Assembly (NCBI GenBank): GCA_035623075.1
Contig: DASPUC010000003.1
Location: 90,982-154,981 of the forward strand
DNA length: 64,000 bases
Source of the DNA: Nitrospiraceae bacterium
Lineage (GTDB): Bacteria > Nitrospirota > Nitrospiria > Nitrospirales > Nitrospiraceae
Direction: 5' to 3'
Both the position numbers and the translations under genes were made by a program. The notes below the pieces were generated by a model, which was not told the DNA's origin, searched no databases, and was given only the letters and a program-made list of their open reading frames with translations. Shown one piece after another: positions 20,101 through 27,930 of this stretch. The number at the start of each line of letters is the position of its first letter. The first letter of the stretch is position 1.

Positions 20101-20812
20101 TGGTGGCGATGCCGAGCCAACGGCGAACGAGCCGGCGCTACGAGAACAGCTCCAGAAGGTCCGAGACCGACTCGATCGGATGGGGCCGATCAATCTTGCT
20201 GCGATCAGCGAGCATCAAGAGTTGGAGGAACGGTTTCGTTTCCTCTCCACTCAAGAGCAGGACCTGGCCGCGTCCATCAGCTCGCTCAAGGAAATTATTC
20301 AGCGCATCAACCGAACGACCAAGGAGATGTTCGTCAATACCTTTGCCGAGTTGCAGCAGAAATTCGGCGATGTCTTCGCCAAGTTTTTCCCCGGTGGTCG
20401 TGCAGAGCTCCAATTGGTGGAAAGTCCTCCGGATGAGACGGATGAAAACCGCGGCCCCCAGGAACCAGGGGTGGAAATCGTCGCCCAACCTCCAGGCAAA
20501 CGCCTGAAGAGTATTGCGATGCTGTCCGGGGGGGAGAAAACCTTGACGGCCATGGCTCTGCTCTTCGCGAGCTTTCTGATCAGACCTACACCGTTCTGCA
20601 TCCTCGACGAAATCGATGCACCGCTCGATGAGGAGAACATCGGACGCTTTACCGGCGTGTTGTGCGAGCTGGCCCAGGATGCGCAATTCATGGTCATTAC
20701 CCACAATAAACGGACGATGGCCATCGCGGATTCCTTGTTCGGGGTGACGATGGAAGAGCCGGGAATCTCAAAACTTGTTTCCGTCCGGTTGACCGATTTA
20801 CAGCCTGCCTAG
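17147..20812 (+). CDS. smc: Chromosome segregation ATPase SMC
   Basis: SMC organises and segregates the chromosome as a ring-shaped dimer with ScpA/ScpB. The 1221-residue protein has the N-terminal head with Walker A 'GPNGSGKSNVVDAI' (from residue 30), a long coiled coil, a hinge domain in the middle (about 510-670; 'LDRAVDAILGERVRGWFVDG' region), a second coiled coil and the C-terminal head with signature 'LSGGEKTLTAMALLFA' and Walker B 'PFCILDEIDAPLDEENI'. It is complete and of usual length. It appears monocistronic, with ispH before it and the hopanoid operon after it under a separate promoter. Confidence 0.97.
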   Translation: MYLKSLEMLGFKSFHEARIEFPDGVTAIVGPNGSGKSNVVDAILWVLGEQSTKTLRSEKMEDVIFNGTELRKPLGMAEVSLVISELDRINVDPLSGLSSQLAEFQELMITRRLYRNGDSEYLINKTPCRLKDIRSALLDTRAGTKGHTVIAQGQIDQILNSSPQDRRELIEETAGIIRYKKQKAEALRKLDTTQQNLLRVRDIIAEVKKQLNALERQARQARSYQTLQQEAKSLEIQLLTHEYRTLRATMKGVEAELQTCAQQESGEAAEQARLVAALEQVRLTVFEANDRIARVHEELTTVEQQQAQALTAAEVERNRGGLFEEQLLQGKQELDRLAEERRRLRSETEAIEEALVTLERESSEREQTVTALDREMKTLLHQRSTTVAEEERGRLDVLNLTVLVAHAEQGLVQLATRKQDIAGRDERLTRERGETEAQQAAAHDRHLQLQASCREAEQLVETLRQQHQQVVQQNDRAAEDLVVIDQQLLRQSEELAAVDSHLRALQGVLQEDMGYGRCGQEEATALKACTGVHDAVAEWLIIPPGLDRAVDAILGERVRGWFVDGLAAATHAIGFLKGNDLGRGTFIPQQPRWTGRTSSLETWWPTIKDQPGVVGRAVDLIKAEHHREETRNYLFDRVVIVDSLETATRLWEQHSWSAPDGPVLVTGAGEILDPAGVMTGGQVSTTGGLLQRRREVLDLDAKRERLVAAVEEGRQRREQLLAHAVGFKEELRRLADALRDAEMRALSLQKDAVGIGHILGELAQRIDTLTSDATQHSREGRQLDQEIRSGEAQFAQWKSEKLGQETGLGQVRARLSQIDHRVQVLRQELTEAQLIAQGLRTTSEHRQEDLLRLRQAQVEADTRVEALTRQIESLVTSIEQCRADRLRQETLRQELGQTAVQIKARLVEAQEQQAQDMVTARQLESGLDQVHQRITSIREARMLVEVRRAEVKTQLGTVESTLLGTYQVDLRLLAEGMPATLTVEPGGDAEPTANEPALREQLQKVRDRLDRMGPINLAAISEHQELEERFRFLSTQEQDLAASISSLKEIIQRINRTTKEMFVNTFAELQQKFGDVFAKFFPGGRAELQLVESPPDETDENRGPQEPGVEIVAQPPGKRLKSIAMLSGGEKTLTAMALLFASFLIRPTPFCILDEIDAPLDEENIGRFTGVLCELAQDAQFMVITHNKRTMAIADSLFGVTMEEPGISKLVSVRLTDLQPA

Positions 20813-20866
20813 GCGACGATCCAACAAAAATCCTCGTAGTTCAGAGGACTTCCACTTCTTCAATTC

Positions 20867-20895
20867 TTGACTTGAGGGAGGGCGTCTGTTATAAG
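20867..20895 (+). promoter_or_regulatory. Sigma70-type promoter of the hopanoid/Mla operon
   Basis: There is a -35 box TTGACT at 20867-20872, a 17-base spacer, and a -10 box TATAAG at 20890-20895. It lies 115 bases upstream of the shc start at 21010, which argues against the longer frame that would begin inside the -35 box. Confidence 0.7.
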
Positions 20896-21009
20896 CCCAG
20901 CGATAGGCAGCTCCCCGAGTGTGCAGACTCGTTCCGTCTCGTCCTGGCAGCGGAATCAGTCGTTCTCGCGTTCCCGTCTGCCTTGGGTGTTTCCCAGATT
21001 AGAAGCACG

Positions 21010-23187
21010 ATGAAACTGTTTCGAACCATATTCACCCGTCTGTCGGATGGCCTTTTCGCGTCCGTCCCGGAAAAATTCCGCCTCGTAGCGGAATTTTCAA
21101 AGACCCCGGCCTTGCGCCTCATCTCGGAAAAATCTACGTCTCCCGCCACGGTCGACACGCCGGGTCGGCGTGCTAGCGGGCACTCAGGTGGTCAGGTCGA
21201 GGCTATTGATGATGCAGTGCGTCGGAGCCAGGCGTGGTTTATGGCACGGCAGCATACATCCGAAGGCTGCTGGGTCGCTGAGCTCGAGGCGGACACGACG
21301 CTGACTTCCGAATACCTCATGCTTCGAAGATTCCTCGATCGGGTTGATCTCGAACGAGAACGTAAGGCGGTCCGCTATCTCCGTTCAACGCAATTACCGG
21401 ACGGCGGATGGCCGATTTACTACGGAGGTCCTTCGGAGATCAGTGCGTCGGTGAAGGCCTACTTCGCGTTGAAGCTCAGCGGCGTATCGGCGCAGGAGCC
21501 TTTCATGGTGCGAGCAAAGGATTGCATCCTCGCGAAAGGCGGAGTCGTCCAGGTGAACGTTTTCACGAAGATCGCCCTGGCGCTGTTTGGTCAGTACGAT
21601 TGGCAAGGCATCCCGAGTATGCCTCCCGAAATCATGCTGCTGCCGAAGCGGTTTTATTTCAGCATCTATGCGATATCGTACTGGTCGCGCGCGGTCTTGA
21701 TTCCATTACTCATTGTGTTTGCAGACCAGCCTGTCTGCCGCATCCCTCAAGAAGAGGGTATCGACGAACTCTATGTCACCCCACGGACGCAGATTCGGTA
21801 TCGCCGGTTTCCTCCGTTCAACAAAGATCAAGGGTGGTTTACCCCGCACAATCTTTTTGTGGTGCTAGATGCCGTGCTGAAAGTGTATGACCGGATGCCG
21901 GTCAGTTGGCTGCGTGAGAAGGCTCTCCACAGTGCGGCCACATGGATGTTGGAGCACATCAAAGGAAGCGGCGGACTCGGGGCGATTTATCCCGCCATGG
22001 CGAATTCGATCGTGGCGCTCAGGTGTTTGGGCTATCAAGTTGACGACCCGCTCGTGCAGAAAGCGCTCCGCGAGATCGAAGACCTGGAAGTCTACGACAG
22101 CATCGGGAGCGGCGAGCAGCGGGTTGAGACGATGCATCTCCAACCCTGCCACTCTCCGATTTGGGATACGTCGGTGTTGATGAATGCCTTGGTCGAAGCC
22201 GGGATGGCTCAGGACCATCCGTCGCTGCAGAAGGCCTGTACGTATCTCGTATCAAGGCAGACCAGGACGGTCGGGGATTGGAAGTTCTCATCCCCCAACG
22301 CCGAACCGGGCGGCTGGTATTTCCAGTTTGAAAACGAACTGTATCCCGATGTGGACGATTCCGCGGTGGTCTTGATGGCCTTGTCTAAGGTCCACGTGGC
22401 TCAGACAGCCGAATTACGGGACTCCATCCGGCGAGGGATGAACTGGGTGCTCGCCATGCAAGGATCGGACGGGGGGTGGGGCGCCTATGACAAGGACAAC
22501 AATCGCATCGTCTTCAACTATATTCCGTTCGCCGACCACCATGCGTTGCTCGACCCCAGTACGGCCGACCTGACCGGGCGTTGCCTGGAAATGCTGGCCG
22601 CGCTGGGCTATGACCAGACTCATCCGGCCGTTGCACCGGCGTTGGCGTTCCTCAAGCGGGAGCAGGAGGAGGATGGCAGTTGGTATGGCCGCTGGGGAGT
22701 CAATTATATCTATGGCACTTGGTCCGTGTTGGCCGGTCTACGGGCGATCGGCGAAGATCTGTCGCAGCCGTACATTCGCCGTGCGGTCTCCTGGCTCGAA
22801 TCGAAGCAGAATCCGGACGGTGGCTGGGGGGAGTCTTGCCTATCCTACGGAGAGTTCGAGTCGAGGGGGGAGGGAGAGAGTTGCCCATCACAAACCGCCT
22901 GGGCCCTCATGGCTTTGATGTCTGCTGGCATCACAGATGCCTTCAGCGTGGTTCGAGGGGTTCAGTATCTCCTTCGGCATCAAATGAAGGATGGGTCGTG
23001 GGAAGAAGTGCGCCATACCGGCACTGGGTTCCCGCGCGTGTTCTATTTGCGCTATCACTGGTATTGCCAATACTTTCCGCTTTGGGCACTCGCCATGTAT
23101 AGGAATTTACGGACACGCGGAAGGATGCGCGCCGATGACATACGCAGGCAGGTAATGATCTCCGGGTGCTATCGGTCGGATCGTTGA
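21010..23187 (+). CDS. shc: Squalene-hopene cyclase
   Basis: This enzyme cyclises squalene to hopene at the membrane and is the committed step to hopanoids. From ATG 21010 the protein is 725 residues. It carries the catalytic acid motif 'DVDDSA' (Asp447, 449 and 450), where the canonical bacterial form is DVDDTA, and repeated QW motifs such as 'QLPDGGWPIYYGG', 'QGSDGGWGAYD' and 'QNPDGGWGESCLSYG'. 'DGSWYGRWGVNYIYGTW' is the conserved C-terminal block. The start is placed after the promoter at 20867-20895. The next gene, hpnG, overlaps its end, and mla genes follow, linking hopanoid synthesis to lipid transport. Confidence 0.95.
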   Translation: MKLFRTIFTRLSDGLFASVPEKFRLVAEFSKTPALRLISEKSTSPATVDTPGRRASGHSGGQVEAIDDAVRRSQAWFMARQHTSEGCWVAELEADTTLTSEYLMLRRFLDRVDLERERKAVRYLRSTQLPDGGWPIYYGGPSEISASVKAYFALKLSGVSAQEPFMVRAKDCILAKGGVVQVNVFTKIALALFGQYDWQGIPSMPPEIMLLPKRFYFSIYAISYWSRAVLIPLLIVFADQPVCRIPQEEGIDELYVTPRTQIRYRRFPPFNKDQGWFTPHNLFVVLDAVLKVYDRMPVSWLREKALHSAATWMLEHIKGSGGLGAIYPAMANSIVALRCLGYQVDDPLVQKALREIEDLEVYDSIGSGEQRVETMHLQPCHSPIWDTSVLMNALVEAGMAQDHPSLQKACTYLVSRQTRTVGDWKFSSPNAEPGGWYFQFENELYPDVDDSAVVLMALSKVHVAQTAELRDSIRRGMNWVLAMQGSDGGWGAYDKDNNRIVFNYIPFADHHALLDPSTADLTGRCLEMLAALGYDQTHPAVAPALAFLKREQEEDGSWYGRWGVNYIYGTWSVLAGLRAIGEDLSQPYIRRAVSWLESKQNPDGGWGESCLSYGEFESRGEGESCPSQTAWALMALMSAGITDAFSVVRGVQYLLRHQMKDGSWEEVRHTGTGFPRVFYLRYHWYCQYFPLWALAMYRNLRTRGRMRADDIRRQVMISGCYRSDR

Positions 23188-24023
23188 CGATCGCGCCAGC
23201 CCAATCCACTGGTTGTGTTCGTGCCCATTCCACTCCTGCCGTCACACGCATCGCAGTATTCGTTGCCACTCGCTGGGAGTTCCGCGCCCTTCATTCCGCT
23301 CTTTCACTCGACGAGACGACGATTCTTGGAAGCATCCGCTGTGGCAAGACGGAACGGAACGGGCGCCTCTATTACGTGGTTCAAACCGGCGTCGGCCTCG
23401 GTCGTGCGAGTCAGGTTGCCCGATCGGTGCTCAGTGAGGGTGTATGGACGTTGGCCTTATCGACGGGATTTGCTTGCGCGCTGACGACGGCCGGCATCGG
23501 GGATCTGATTATCGGGTCAGAAGTCGTTTCGGTTGTTCATGATGGGCAAAGGATCAGGAGAGAAGGTCTCACTCCGTGCTCGCAGGACCAGTGTCTTCGT
23601 TTGCTTTCCGTCGGGCGAGAAGCCGGGATACCCGTGAAGAGCGGTACGATCGTGTCGACTCCACGAATCATCTGGCGAGCCGATGAGAAACGGGCCATAC
23701 GCGATCTCACGGGCGCGGTCGGCCTCGACATGGAGAGTGCCGCATTGGCAGCCGTGGCGCACGAAAGCGGTATTCCAGTGGCAATCGTACGCACCGTGTC
23801 TGATCTTCTCAACGAAGATCTGCCTCTTGACTTCAATCTCTTTCTCAGGCCCACTGGGTGGCTCAATGGGTTGTGGGCGCTGATCGGCCATCCATCGAGC
23901 TTTGCGGGGTTAAATCGATTGCGAAGGCAGAGTCGGGTGGCTGCCGATCGACTGACTGATTTTTTCAAAGGGTATGCCGCGATGCCCAACGGCGTTCGAT
24001 CGGCGGCCGGAGAATTCCAATGA
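23184..24023 (+). CDS. hpnG: Hopanoid-associated nucleoside phosphorylase HpnG
   Basis: HpnG is a purine-nucleoside-phosphorylase-like enzyme that removes adenine from adenosylhopane, giving a ribosyl-hopane precursor of bacteriohopanetetrol. The phosphorylase blocks 'LALSTGFACALTTAGIGDLI', 'TIVSTPRII' and the substrate motif 'GAVGLDMESAALAAVAHESG' are visible. The start is uncertain: a TTG at 23184 makes a TTGA overlap with the shc stop, while a GTG at 23166 would add six residues. Neither has a strong ribosome binding site, which suggests coupling to shc. The 3' end overlaps mlaE by ATGA. The partner radical-SAM enzyme hpnH is encoded 9 kb away. Confidence 0.9.
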   Translation: MTIAPAQSTGCVRAHSTPAVTRIAVFVATRWEFRALHSALSLDETTILGSIRCGKTERNGRLYYVVQTGVGLGRASQVARSVLSEGVWTLALSTGFACALTTAGIGDLIIGSEVVSVVHDGQRIRREGLTPCSQDQCLRLLSVGREAGIPVKSGTIVSTPRIIWRADEKRAIRDLTGAVGLDMESAALAAVAHESGIPVAIVRTVSDLLNEDLPLDFNLFLRPTGWLNGLWALIGHPSSFAGLNRLRRQSRVAADRLTDFFKGYAAMPNGVRSAAGEFQ

Positions 24024-24790
24024 CGAATTTCACCGAGCATATTGGCACGGCTGTGTTGGCGCTCATCCGAGAAATGGGGAGGATGCTCATCTTTGTCGTG
24101 TCCGCGTTCGCATGGCTCATCCGTCCCCCGCTGCGCGTCGTCCAAATCGTCAAGCAATTGCATTTTATCGGGTATAAGTCGACCTTCGTCGTGGTCCTGA
24201 CAGCCACGTTTACCGGCATGGTCTTGGCGCTGCAAGGATACTACTCGTTACGGAAGTTCGGTGCGGAAGGATGGCTCGGTTCCGCAGTTGCGCTCAGTAT
24301 GATTCGAGAATTGGGGCCGGTCCTCGCCGCGCTGATGGTGACGGCACGGGCCGGGTCCGCCATGACCGCTGAAATCGGGATCATGCGAATTACCGAGCAG
24401 ATCGACGCTCTCGATACGATGGCGATTAGCCCGCTGCAATACCTCATCGCCCCCAAGCTGGTGGCGGGCCTGATCGGAGTCCCGTTGCTCGTCGCGATCT
24501 TTGATGTGGTCGGGATCTACGGAGGCTATCTCGTCGGGGTGGATCTCTTGGGCGTGAACGCAGGTTCATACTGGAATTCAATGGAGTCGGCAGTGGAATG
24601 GAAGGATGTCTACGGGGGCATCCTGAAATCGATCAGCTTCGGGCTCATCGTCAGTTGGGTCTGCTGTTACAAGGGTTTTTACACGAGACAGAGCGCCGAA
24701 GGATTAGGGACCGCCACAACCGAGGCCGTGGTACTGTCGTCGGTGGTGATTCTCGTGTGGGATTATTTCCTCACGTCCGTCCTGATGTAA
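24020..24790 (+). CDS. mlaE: MlaE-type ABC transporter permease (phospholipid trafficking)
   Basis: MlaE is the inner-membrane permease of the Mla lipid transporter. The 256-residue protein belongs to the DUF140/MlaE family. Its characteristic run is 'GYKSTFVVVLTATFTGMVLALQ' followed by 'RELGPVLAALMVTARAGSAMTAEIG' and 'EQIDALDTMAISPLQYLI'. The gene overlaps hpnG by 4 bases and mlaF starts three bases after its stop. Being in one operon with hopanoid genes suggests that hopanoids or the phospholipids they order may be the cargo, which is inference. Confidence 0.94.
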   Translation: MTNFTEHIGTAVLALIREMGRMLIFVVSAFAWLIRPPLRVVQIVKQLHFIGYKSTFVVVLTATFTGMVLALQGYYSLRKFGAEGWLGSAVALSMIRELGPVLAALMVTARAGSAMTAEIGIMRITEQIDALDTMAISPLQYLIAPKLVAGLIGVPLLVAIFDVVGIYGGYLVGVDLLGVNAGSYWNSMESAVEWKDVYGGILKSISFGLIVSWVCCYKGFYTRQSAEGLGTATTEAVVLSSVVILVWDYFLTSVLM

Positions 24791-24793
24791 GCC

Positions 24794-25549
24794 ATGATCA
24801 GACTGATCGGGGTCGAGAAGACGTTGGGAGGACAGCCGGTGTTGCAGGGAGTGGATTTGTCCATTCCACAGGGGAAACTCACGACGGTGATCGGGCGGAG
24901 CGGAGAAGGCAAGAGCGTCCTGCTGAAACACATGATCGGTCTATTGCAGCCCGATCGCGGAGAGGTCTGGGTCGACAACGTGGAGATATCGCGGTTGAAG
25001 GGAAGGAAACTCAATGACGTTCGGAAACGCTTCGCGATGTTGTTTCAGGGAGCTGCGCTCTTCGACTCTTTGACGGTCTTTGACAATGTAGCATTTCCGC
25101 TGCGGGAGAAGCTGCGGATGAAAGGGCATGATGTCACGAAGCGCGTCGAGGAAAAGCTCGATCAGGTTGGGTTGAACGGCATGGGACACAAGTTCCCTGC
25201 CGAACTGAGCGGAGGGATGCGAAAGCGCGCCGGACTCGCCCGTGCGTTGGTCATGGAGCCAGAGATCATTTTGTTTGACGAGCCAACGACCGGCCTTGAT
25301 CCGCTGATGGTCAAATCCATTCACGACTTGATCGTTGCGACCCAGCGTCGATTCGGATTTACGGCCGTGATGGTCAGTCACGAGATTCCGGAGATATTTG
25401 GCATCTCCGATTGGGTGGCGATGCTACGAAGAGGAAAGATTGCTGCGATGGCACCGGCGAAAGAGTTTCAACAGACCACCGATGAAGAGATTAGAGAATT
25501 TATTTCCGTTGGAGGGACTGTTGCGATGCCGGCGGCCCACGACCGGTAA
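24794..25549 (+). CDS. mlaF: MlaF-type ABC transporter ATP-binding protein
   Basis: This 251-residue ATPase of the Mla complex has Walker A 'GRSGEGKSVLLKH' (from residue 34), a Q-loop at 'AMLFQGAALFDSLTVFDNV', the ABC signature 'LSGGMRKRAGLARALVMEP', Walker B 'IILFDEPTTGLDP' and the switch His in 'VSHEIPEIF'. The Met-Arg-Lys form of the signature is typical of MlaF. It sits between mlaE and mlaD with minimal spacing. Confidence 0.95.
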   Translation: MIRLIGVEKTLGGQPVLQGVDLSIPQGKLTTVIGRSGEGKSVLLKHMIGLLQPDRGEVWVDNVEISRLKGRKLNDVRKRFAMLFQGAALFDSLTVFDNVAFPLREKLRMKGHDVTKRVEEKLDQVGLNGMGHKFPAELSGGMRKRAGLARALVMEPEIILFDEPTTGLDPLMVKSIHDLIVATQRRFGFTAVMVSHEIPEIFGISDWVAMLRRGKIAAMAPAKEFQQTTDEEIREFISVGGTVAMPAAHDR

Positions 25550-25571
25550 CTAGAACGAAGGAGCGTTTATC

Positions 25572-26015
25572 ATGGAAAAAGCCAAGCTGGAGCTAGTCGT
25601 CGGCATTTTCGTCTTGGCCGGGATCGCGTGTCTGACCTATCTCTCCATCAAGCTGGGCAAGTTGGAGCTCATCGGAGGGGATGTGTACGAGGTCGAGGCC
25701 CAGTTCAATACGGCGACCGGTTTAAAGCCAGGGGCATCCATCGAGATCGCCGGCGTGGAAGTCGGGCGAGTGAAAGGCATCACGCTGAGGGACGATCGGG
25801 CGGCGGTGTTGCTTACGGTGAACAACAGCGTGAAGCTGTATTCCGACACCATCGCCTCCATCAAGACGCGCGGTATTATCGGCGAGAAGTTCTTGCAGCT
25901 TTCTCCGGGAGGAGGAGGTGACCCGTTGAAACCCGGGGATATGATTCGAGACACGGAGTCGGGCCTCGACCTTGAGGAGTTGGTGAGCCAGTATGTTCAT
26001 GGTAAAGTACAGTGA
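25572..26015 (+). CDS. mlaD: MlaD-type MCE-domain lipid-binding protein
   Basis: MlaD is the single-pass inner-membrane protein whose MCE domain forms a hexameric lipid channel on MlaEF. The 147-residue protein has an N-terminal anchor ('LVVGIFVLAGIACLTYLSIKLG'), then the MCE domain with 'YEVEAQFNTATGLKPGASIEIAGVEVGRV' (split by the usual strand pattern) and 'IKTRGIIGEKFLQLSPGGGG'. An agaacgaaggagcg ribosome binding site precedes the ATG. It is short, consistent with the proteobacterial MlaD form with one MCE domain. Confidence 0.94.
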   Translation: MEKAKLELVVGIFVLAGIACLTYLSIKLGKLELIGGDVYEVEAQFNTATGLKPGASIEIAGVEVGRVKGITLRDDRAAVLLTVNNSVKLYSDTIASIKTRGIIGEKFLQLSPGGGGDPLKPGDMIRDTESGLDLEELVSQYVHGKVQ

Positions 26016-26058
26016 TTTGCGGCCGGTAACGGCAGGACCGAGCGGAAGAGGAACTCTT

Positions 26059-26709
26059 ATGACACCTATGCAAATGGTGAATCGCTGGTTACGGCGAAGC
26101 CTGGCATGCTTGTGTGGCCTCGGAGTTGTGGCGACATTGTTCCTTGCCGGATTGTCGTTCGACATGGCCTACGCTGGCCCACCGACGGATGCGATGAAGG
26201 GAACGATTGACGAGGTGCTGAGAATTCTCCGCGACAAGGAGTTGAAACAACCGGCGAAGGCCGATGAGCGGAGGCAGCTGCTGGAGAAAGTCGTCGGCGA
26301 TCGGTTCGATTATCAAGAGATGTCAAGACGGGCGCTGGGGGCTCAGTGGAATACGCTGTCCGATAAGGACAAACAGGAGTTTGTTGGCTTGTTTAAATCT
26401 CTCTTGGTCAGTTCGTATGCCGACAAGATCGAGACCTATTCGGGGGAGGGTGTCCTTTACATCAACGAACGCACGGAAAAGGACTATGCCGAAGTCCGCA
26501 CAAAGGTCCAGACCGGGAAAACCGATATCCCGCTCGACTACCGATTGCTCAACAAGTCCGGTGACTGGCGTGTGTACGACGTGGTGGTGGACGGCGTGAG
26601 TCTTGTGAATAACTATCGAGGACAATTTACCAAGATTCTCCGTTCTTCAGGCTACCCAGACTTAGTCGAGCAACTTCGTAAGAAATCCAATCACGTCAGC
26701 TCTCCATAG
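26059..26709 (+). CDS. mlaC: MlaC-type periplasmic phospholipid-binding protein
   Basis: MlaC shuttles phospholipid across the periplasm between the outer-membrane and MlaFEDB parts. From ATG 26059 (gaagaggaa ribosome binding site) the protein is 216 residues with a signal peptide ending near 'MAYAGPP'. It shows the family's 'VVGDRFDYQEMSRRALGAQW', 'FKSLLVSSYADKIETYSGE' and 'GDWRVYDVVVDGVSLVNNYRGQF'. An upstream in-frame ATG at 25993 overlaps mlaD and would spoil the signal peptide, so it is not used. Confidence 0.94.
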   Translation: MTPMQMVNRWLRRSLACLCGLGVVATLFLAGLSFDMAYAGPPTDAMKGTIDEVLRILRDKELKQPAKADERRQLLEKVVGDRFDYQEMSRRALGAQWNTLSDKDKQEFVGLFKSLLVSSYADKIETYSGEGVLYINERTEKDYAEVRTKVQTGKTDIPLDYRLLNKSGDWRVYDVVVDGVSLVNNYRGQFTKILRSSGYPDLVEQLRKKSNHVSSP

Positions 26710-26726
26710 CTCCGTCCGGAACGTCC

Positions 26727-27929
26727 ATGTACAACCTTCGCGGCTTTGTCGCCGTTGTACTGGTAGTTGTGGCGGCGAGTGCCGTTACGTGTCCGAACAA
26801 CGTAGGAGCTGAGGCGCAGTACTTCCCGATCCCTTCCGTATCCACCAGCAAGAACGACGGCAACGATGCAGGGTTGCTCGTCCCCATCCTGATTACCGAT
26901 CCAGACGGGGAACTCCGCTACATCGTCGCCCCCATGTTTATCAACAACTCGATCGTTGGCAATAAAGGCATCATCAATGTGTTTCGGTACGAGCCGGGCG
27001 GGCGGCAGATGAGATTCATCGGATCCTTTGCCGAGAAGATCGAACGAAGGGTGCTCTTCGACTATACGGATCCCGCATTCGGCGGCGGACGTTATTTTCT
27101 GAACTTCGGAGGGACCTTCTTTAAGAATGCCACCGCGCGGTTCTTTGGATTGGGAGACTCTACCAACGAAGACGAGCAAACCAACTATACGGCTCGGGAA
27201 ATCAGGGGGAACTGGCGATTTGGGATCTACGCAAATGAAGTGACGCAGATTTCCATCGGCCAGCGAGTTCGCGATGTAGAATTGCAACAAGGCGCGACAG
27301 ATCTTCCCTTCACCGGAACCGTGTTTCCGACTGTCCCCGGCGTTCAGGGGCACACCACGATCATCGGCCATCGTGCGAGTTTCCATTACGATACGCGCAA
27401 CAACCTCGTGACTCCCACCGATGGGATGGCCGTAAACGCCTATGCCGAGTTGAATCAGAATACCAGTAACAGCCAACACCCAGTCTATTCTCGCTATGAG
27501 TTGGAGGTGAAAAAACTTTTGCCGAGTGAATCGAAACGCGCCATCCTCGTTGTCCGCGCCGATCTCCAAGCGACGATCGGGGATCAGGTCCCGTTCTTCG
27601 AACAGAGTTCCTTAGGGGGACAAAACAATCTTCGCGGATATGGCGTCGACCGCTATATCGATAAAAATCTGCTCGCGTTCAGCGTGGAGGAGCGGTTCCA
27701 CGTGGCGCGAACCAAGATCGCAGGTGTGATGGCCGATTTCGAGATCGCGCCCTTCGTGGATACCGGTCAGGTCTTCAGCAAGTGGCAAGACCTCAGTTTC
27801 ACAAACTACCGAGTCACGCCCGGTCTAGGATTCCGCGGGATCGTCAGGCCCAACGTCGTGGGCCGAGTCGATTATGGGTTCAGTAAAGAGGGGGGAGCGG
27901 TATTTGCCGGACTGGATTTCCCGTATTGA
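26727..27929 (+). CDS. Outer-membrane beta-barrel protein, BamA/surface-antigen family
   Basis: This 400-residue protein has a signal peptide (to about residue 28) and a C-terminal 16-strand-type barrel of the D15/BamA family. Visible landmarks are the loop motif 'GQNNLRGYGVDRYIDKN', where the family has a Gly-X-X-X-Leu-Arg-Gly motif, and alternating barrel strands ending 'GGAVFAGLDFPY' with a terminal aromatic. No POTRA domains are apparent, so it is more like the short BamA-like barrels than a true assembly factor. Position right after mlaC suggests that it is the outer-membrane end of this lipid-transport system, taking the role MlaA plays elsewhere. That is a hypothesis from context. Confidence 0.8.
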   Translation: MYNLRGFVAVVLVVVAASAVTCPNNVGAEAQYFPIPSVSTSKNDGNDAGLLVPILITDPDGELRYIVAPMFINNSIVGNKGIINVFRYEPGGRQMRFIGSFAEKIERRVLFDYTDPAFGGGRYFLNFGGTFFKNATARFFGLGDSTNEDEQTNYTAREIRGNWRFGIYANEVTQISIGQRVRDVELQQGATDLPFTGTVFPTVPGVQGHTTIIGHRASFHYDTRNNLVTPTDGMAVNAYAELNQNTSNSQHPVYSRYELEVKKLLPSESKRAILVVRADLQATIGDQVPFFEQSSLGGQNNLRGYGVDRYIDKNLLAFSVEERFHVARTKIAGVMADFEIAPFVDTGQVFSKWQDLSFTNYRVTPGLGFRGIVRPNVVGRVDYGFSKEGGAVFAGLDFPY

Positions 27930-27930
27930 T